This document shows, in pieces, positions 59,501-64,000 of a stretch of DNA of 64,000 nt (the stretch's first letter is position 1; every line of letters begins with the position of its first letter). The position numbers and the translations under genes were made by a program. The DNA comes from Multifurca ochricompacta. Its lineage: Eukaryota; Basidiomycota; Agaricomycetes; Russulales; Russulaceae. The stretch lies in NCBI GenBank assembly GCA_022496185.1, contig WTXG01000019.1:186001-250000 (forward strand). Reading direction: 5' to 3'. The notes beneath the pieces were generated by a model that was given only the letters and a program-made list of their open reading frames with translations, had not been told where the DNA came from and ran no database searches.

Positions 59501-62500
59501 GCACGCGGATCTCCGATGCCTCTCGGTTTTTGCGCTCAAGCTCAGCTTCGAGGGCTGCTTTCTTCGCCAAGGCTTCGTGGGACCGTACTGCCTTTTCCTT
59601 CGAACGCAGCTCCGCGTGCTCCTTCTCAGTCGCACGGGCGAGATCCTCTGCTTCGTTGGTTAGTCTTGCCTTCGCTTTTTCCAGAGATCTGATATAAGCG
59701 GCTTGGCTTTCGAGCTCCTTCTGCGCGTCAGCTAGTTGACGATCAGTGACACGCTTCGCTTCCTCCAGAACATGGACATGCTCGACTATCGTCTTGTCTT
59801 GACGGGATTCCAGTTGCTTGACTTCCCATTCCCGGCTCTTTAGTTCCGTGAGAAGCTTGTTCAATTCGCGATCGAATTTGGCGTTTCTCTCCTGCAATTG
59901 GATAAGTTCTGTCTTTTGCCTGGATGCAACTTTCTCTAGCTGAGAGCGCTTGGCTACCTCTGCGTCGAATTGTTGTCTCAACGCGTCCATCTGACGATCT
60001 TGTGCGTTCTTGTCCCGTTCGAGCTGCAGTGCTGCATCCTCAAAGTCCTGGTATTTTGTCTGGGTGGCGTGGACTTGACGCTCTAGGCTCTAGGTCCGCC
60101 TTTCAGTACAATAATAAATATGCCTCGAAGTATAGTTCGTTACCTCCTTGACTTTCTGCAACTCTGCAAGCTGTCCATCTGAGTCTATTCGGCGCGATCG
60201 GAGCTCTTGCAACTCCGACTCTTGAGACCTCTTAGTCTTCTCTACTTCAGCCAGCGTCGTCTCAACCAGCTTGAGCTTGTGATCGCTGGCCTGCAAGCGA
60301 TCTGATAGAGAGTGATGGCTTTGCAGCAGCGAAGCATGTTCTCTCACGGATGCCTCCAGGTCGACTTTGAGTTTATTTTTGACATCGATGGCCGTTCGAC
60401 GCGCCTCGCTGAGCTCCTGTTGCAGTTGACTGGACTGAAGTCGAAGGTCCTGTAACTCTGCTTCCTTCTGCTTTTCCACCTCACTCCGGCGACTTTCTTC
60501 ACTAGTTTTAGCTTCCATTAACGACCGAAGTTTATCTAACTCATGTTGAAGCTTCTCCTGCACGTTAATATGGCGGGCCTCACTGTCTCTTTGAGACGCT
60601 GCTTCTGCGGTGAGGGCTTCGATTCGCCCACGATGTTCGAGGATCTCCTTAGATAGACGACCACGCTCAGTCTTGGACACCTCTAATTCCGCATTAAGGC
60701 TCGAGATATCAGCGTCTTTTTGTTTGATCATTTCGGAGTAATCAGACGCAGTACGAGCGAGCTCAGCCAGCTGCGTTCTGGCTTGTCGGACGTCGTGCTC
60801 GAGTGTAATTGTACGATCCTTCGCCAGGTCACTGGAAAACGCGAAAGAGTTAGAAAAAATCACAATAAGCATGAGTAAGAAGAGACTCACTGTGCTTGCA
60901 CTTCAGAGTTGAGTTTCACGTCTAGTTCGGAGATGGTTGTGTCCATACGCTCCTTGATACGAGAAAGGTCTTCTTCACGCTGCGCAAGTTGTCGCCTGAG
61001 CTCAGTTACCTCCTTCCGCAAGTCATCACGTTCGCGATGAAGTTCTTCTTGATCGTGGCCCGTAGACGCCAATCGTTTCAGGAGTTCCTCTTCTCGACCT
61101 GCCCACTCTTGTTGTTCGCCCTCGAGGCGAACAAGGTGCTCAGCGGCTTCGTCAAATGCTCGACGAAGAGCCTCGTGCTTCTCCTCGCTCTCTTTCTGCA
61201 TTTTAAGGGCACGATCTAGCTGTGAGTCGAGGGTATCAAGGTCACTGTGAAGTGTAGCCGTTTCCTCTTCGAGTTCGAGCTCTCGCTTCTTGCTTCTTTC
61301 CAGCAGCGCATCTTTGTCGATAGCAAGGTTACGCTCGGCCTCCAAGGCATCTTCGACCTTTCGCTTTTCGACCTCAAGGTGCATCTTGAGGTTTTCCAAC
61401 GCTTCTTTCTCTTTCGCGTCGCGTTCTGCACGTTCTTTGATCAAAAGGAGCTCTGTCTCCTTCTTGTGAAGCTCGGCGTCGTTGCGGGTGGCAGCAAGCA
61501 GCGGGCGAACCTATACGAATAGGCGTGAAGTGCAATCAATAAGACAATAGGTACGAAATAACCTTAGTGTACAGTTGCCACCATGGCCACTCACGCAACT
61601 CAGCGTAGATGCGTGCATTCCTTTGGATGGTACGTATTGCCACGGCTCGGTTCAGAATCTTTTTCATCTGTCTCCGGGCAGAGAACATGCGCGACCGTGC
61701 CTGCAGCCTCGAGAAGATATCATATAATGATGCGTCGCGGCGCTCTTCCAGTTCGGCTAGCACGCCTGCTTTGAAGAAAATCTTGGAAGTACCGATGCGG
61801 AAGAGCGTTTTGTCGAGGTCAAGCGCATCAACCATACGAAGGCACGCCTTGCGTCCGTCCATGTACCCGCGTGGAATGACACCCGGGGTAAGTATCTCGT
61901 AGCGCTGGCGGAATTCAATAAAGGGTAGCCGATTCGGGTAACCTAGGCGCGCAATGCGAATGCCTTCAAGGACGCCATTGCAGCGCAGTTGATCAAGGAC
62001 AAGTGGAACATCTACGCGACCGGGCTTCTTGTTTGCGTTGGGAACAATGCAACGCACAAAATGGGGTTGAGTGGCATACAATTGGGCCATCAAACTTTGT
62101 AGCTGTTCCTTATGTCTTTGGCCAACTGTGCGAAACGCGCCTTTTTTCAAAGTTCGTTTTTTCCCTAGTGAAAGTGTGCTCAAAGTACCCATTGCGACAG
62201 AAAAGGAAGATGGTGCCTCGGCAAACTCGGAGAAAAGTGAAGCAACATATGACTCCGACGAGGTAGCAAGTACGCGGATAAGATTGTCATTAAGAGGGTC
62301 CTTGTTCTTCTCAAGCCAGCCTTCGGTATGATACTCTACCTTCCCAGCGTAATGATGGACGATGAATCCCTGCTCGAACCTGGGGGGCTCATATTTGTCA
62401 CGACCGGGGTGAAACTCTTCACCTTGTACGTCACCGCTCCAGATCTGATGGAGTTTATTCGTGAAGGTAAGATCAGTTGCACGAGGCATGATGCACTCCT

Positions 62501-64000
62501 CATCCAACAGGCTTAGCACGCCGATGACGCTCCCGCTACCTTCAATGAGATCAATGGTCGGCTGGAGGTCGAGCCCGAAGTTTACGTAGTCCCACTCGAT
62601 CCCTTCTCGCGCGTACTCTTCTTGTTCCAACACGAACATGTGATGATTAAAAAATTGCTGAAGTTTTTCGTTGGTGTAGTTGATCAACAGCTGCTCGTAT
62701 GCGTTGACGTCAAAGATCTCGAAACCGGCGATGTCGAGTACGCCAATAAAGGTAGATTTGGATGTAGGTCGGTCTAGTGCCCGGTTGATTCGATCAACAA
62801 GGGTACCAAAAGATTTCTCGTACAAAGTCTTTGCGAGGGAGCCGAGCTCGTCTAGCGCCTGTTGCCGTGTGCGGGCTTGTGTGACCCACTCTCGTCCAGC
62901 AAGGACACGGGGACGTAGCACAGCCCGAGTAAACTCGGCCACAGGTATACCTAAAAGATGGCAAACACGCTCCGCTTGTGAAGGTTCAGGCATCACAGCA
63001 TCATCGGCGCGAGTAGCTGTAATAGTAATGTTGCCGAGGTGAAGAACGGCCGCAATGATGCGGAAGAGATCAAGCTGCTCTGAAGCGGAGAAACCGACCA
63101 CCTCAAGTGCGTTCTGTGGATGATTCTAGCCGGCCATCCACCCCAATAAGGCTTAGACTTGCCTTGAGTAAGCTCCACTCTTCCAAATCGTCAATGCCGT
63201 CGACTTCTCTCCTGCTCTTGTTGAGGAATTCGTAATCAGAGGCGTTGCCCTCGAGTAGCAGGGTGTCTGTGGGAGGTTAAACCCTTATTTCTTCAGAGCA
63301 GTAGATGACATACCTTTCAGAGTGCCACCGCCTTCCAAAAGCTGATAGAAAACATGAAAGTTTCTTTCCGCCGCAGCACGCACGATAACTCTACTTTTCT
63401 CGAGAAGGTACCAGTCGATATTCGCACCCGCGATACTCCCGTCTGGGGCAAAGCTAATGCGCACGAACTTGCCAAAGCGACTGGAATTATTGTTTCTCTG
63501 AGTCTGTGCATTACCAAATGCCTCAAGGATCGGGTTGGCCTGAAGAATTTGGCGCTCTAGCAGACCGAGTCGTCCCTTTGAACTCGTCTGCGTGCCAGTG
63601 TTTGTAGTAGACATAGACTGGTGAGGCTTGTGCCTCAGGGCAGAAGGTCTTCCTAGACCAGTGGATGGCATGACAGTCCCGAAAGAGGATGAGGACGAAA
63701 GTGATTGAGAGTGTGAGTGTGAAGATGTTGAGGTGTGGGAATGCGCGTCAGTTGCGATCGCAGCAAGGTATTGAATAACCTTCTTAGTGCTTTCTGTCTT
63801 CCCAGCCCCAGACTCGCCTGTGATAAGGATGCTTTGGTTCTCGCGCTCCTCACCCATGTTCACCCAAGCACGTTCGGCAATCGCGAAGACATGCGGAGGA
63901 TTCTCATCGCGCCGACGAGAGCGGTATTGCTGTATTATTGCGTCAGAATAAAGCGGAAGATTCTGGTAGGGGTTGATGGCAACGAGGAATAAACCGGAAT
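56584..64000 (-). CDS. Class II myosin heavy chain, 5' end missing
   Basis: The conventional myosin of the cytokinetic ring. The right edge cuts the motor after the N-terminal region. Visible from there are [19 protein letters not shown], the P-loop [15 protein letters not shown], a long Ser/His-rich loop 1 (about 63575-63766), switch [31 protein letters not shown] (switch II), the actin-binding [20 protein letters not shown] and the converter [15 protein letters not shown]. One or two weak IQ-like helices follow, then about 1,400 residues of coiled coil down to a Ser/Pro-rich tail ending SPSNSPRKT, with stop at 56584-56586. Introns at about 61514-61565, 60836-60892, 60089-60144, 58627-58676 and others keep frame. 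The intron at 63114-63162 uses a GC donor (GCAAGT). Confidence 0.94.

Overview
This window is ordinary nuclear DNA from a filamentous basidiomycete, most likely an Agaricomycete. The signs are intron-dense genes with introns of mostly 45-70 nt, a fused AROM polypeptide, a KRE6-type glucan protein, a Spg1/Tem1 GTPase, a class II myosin, a centrosomin-family MTOC protein, a BTB protein of mushroom type and an intron-bearing nuclear tRNA-Asp. Genes lie on both strands with short gaps. There are no operons, CRISPR arrays or phage.

Layout. 1-6.5 kb: 3' part of the AROM gene (shikimate pathway) and, convergent to it, a KRE6/SKN1-like GH16 gene. 6.5-11 kb: a multipass family 2 glycosyltransferase. 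11.5-20.1 kb: two nearly identical ferric-chelate reductase genes on matching 2.7 kb blocks, separated by 3.1 kb of repeat-rich, decayed retroelement-like DNA. 20-31.9 kb: housekeeping genes (eIF3l, small serine-palmitoyltransferase subunit, mitochondrial dicarboxylate-type carrier, ribosomal protein L23/uL14, Tem1/Spg1, RBM18-like RNA-binding protein, tRNA-Asp, NADP-dependent oxidoreductase). 32-34.8 kb: a 5-oxoprolinase-family gene holding only the HyuA half. 35-43.2 kb: BRF1, a tetraspan membrane protein, site-2 protease, ribosomal protein L38, a small unknown gene and YKT6. 43.3-46.8 kb: centrosomin/Mto1-like coiled-coil protein. 47-54.3 kb: a cytochrome P450 and the P5A ATPase SPF1. 54.7-55.8 kb: a BTB protein. 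56.6-64 kb: class II myosin heavy chain, cut by the right edge.

No single pathway unites the window. Themes that recur are cell wall and septation (KRE6, GT2, Tem1, myosin II), secretion and ER function (SPF1, S2P, YKT6, ssSPT), iron uptake, and transcription/translation (BRF1, eIF3l, L23, L38).

The most consequential observation concerns data quality. Five positions in four conserved genes each lack exactly one base: two in AROM and one each in the RBM18-like, 5-oxoprolinase and centrosomin-like genes. All are losses, which looks like assembly indel error rather than biology. I found no convincing new multi-gene system. The biologically more interesting points are the duplicated ferric reductase locus, the HyuA-only oxoprolinase, a long Ser/His-rich insertion in myosin loop 1, start-codon-only first exons and GC-AG introns.
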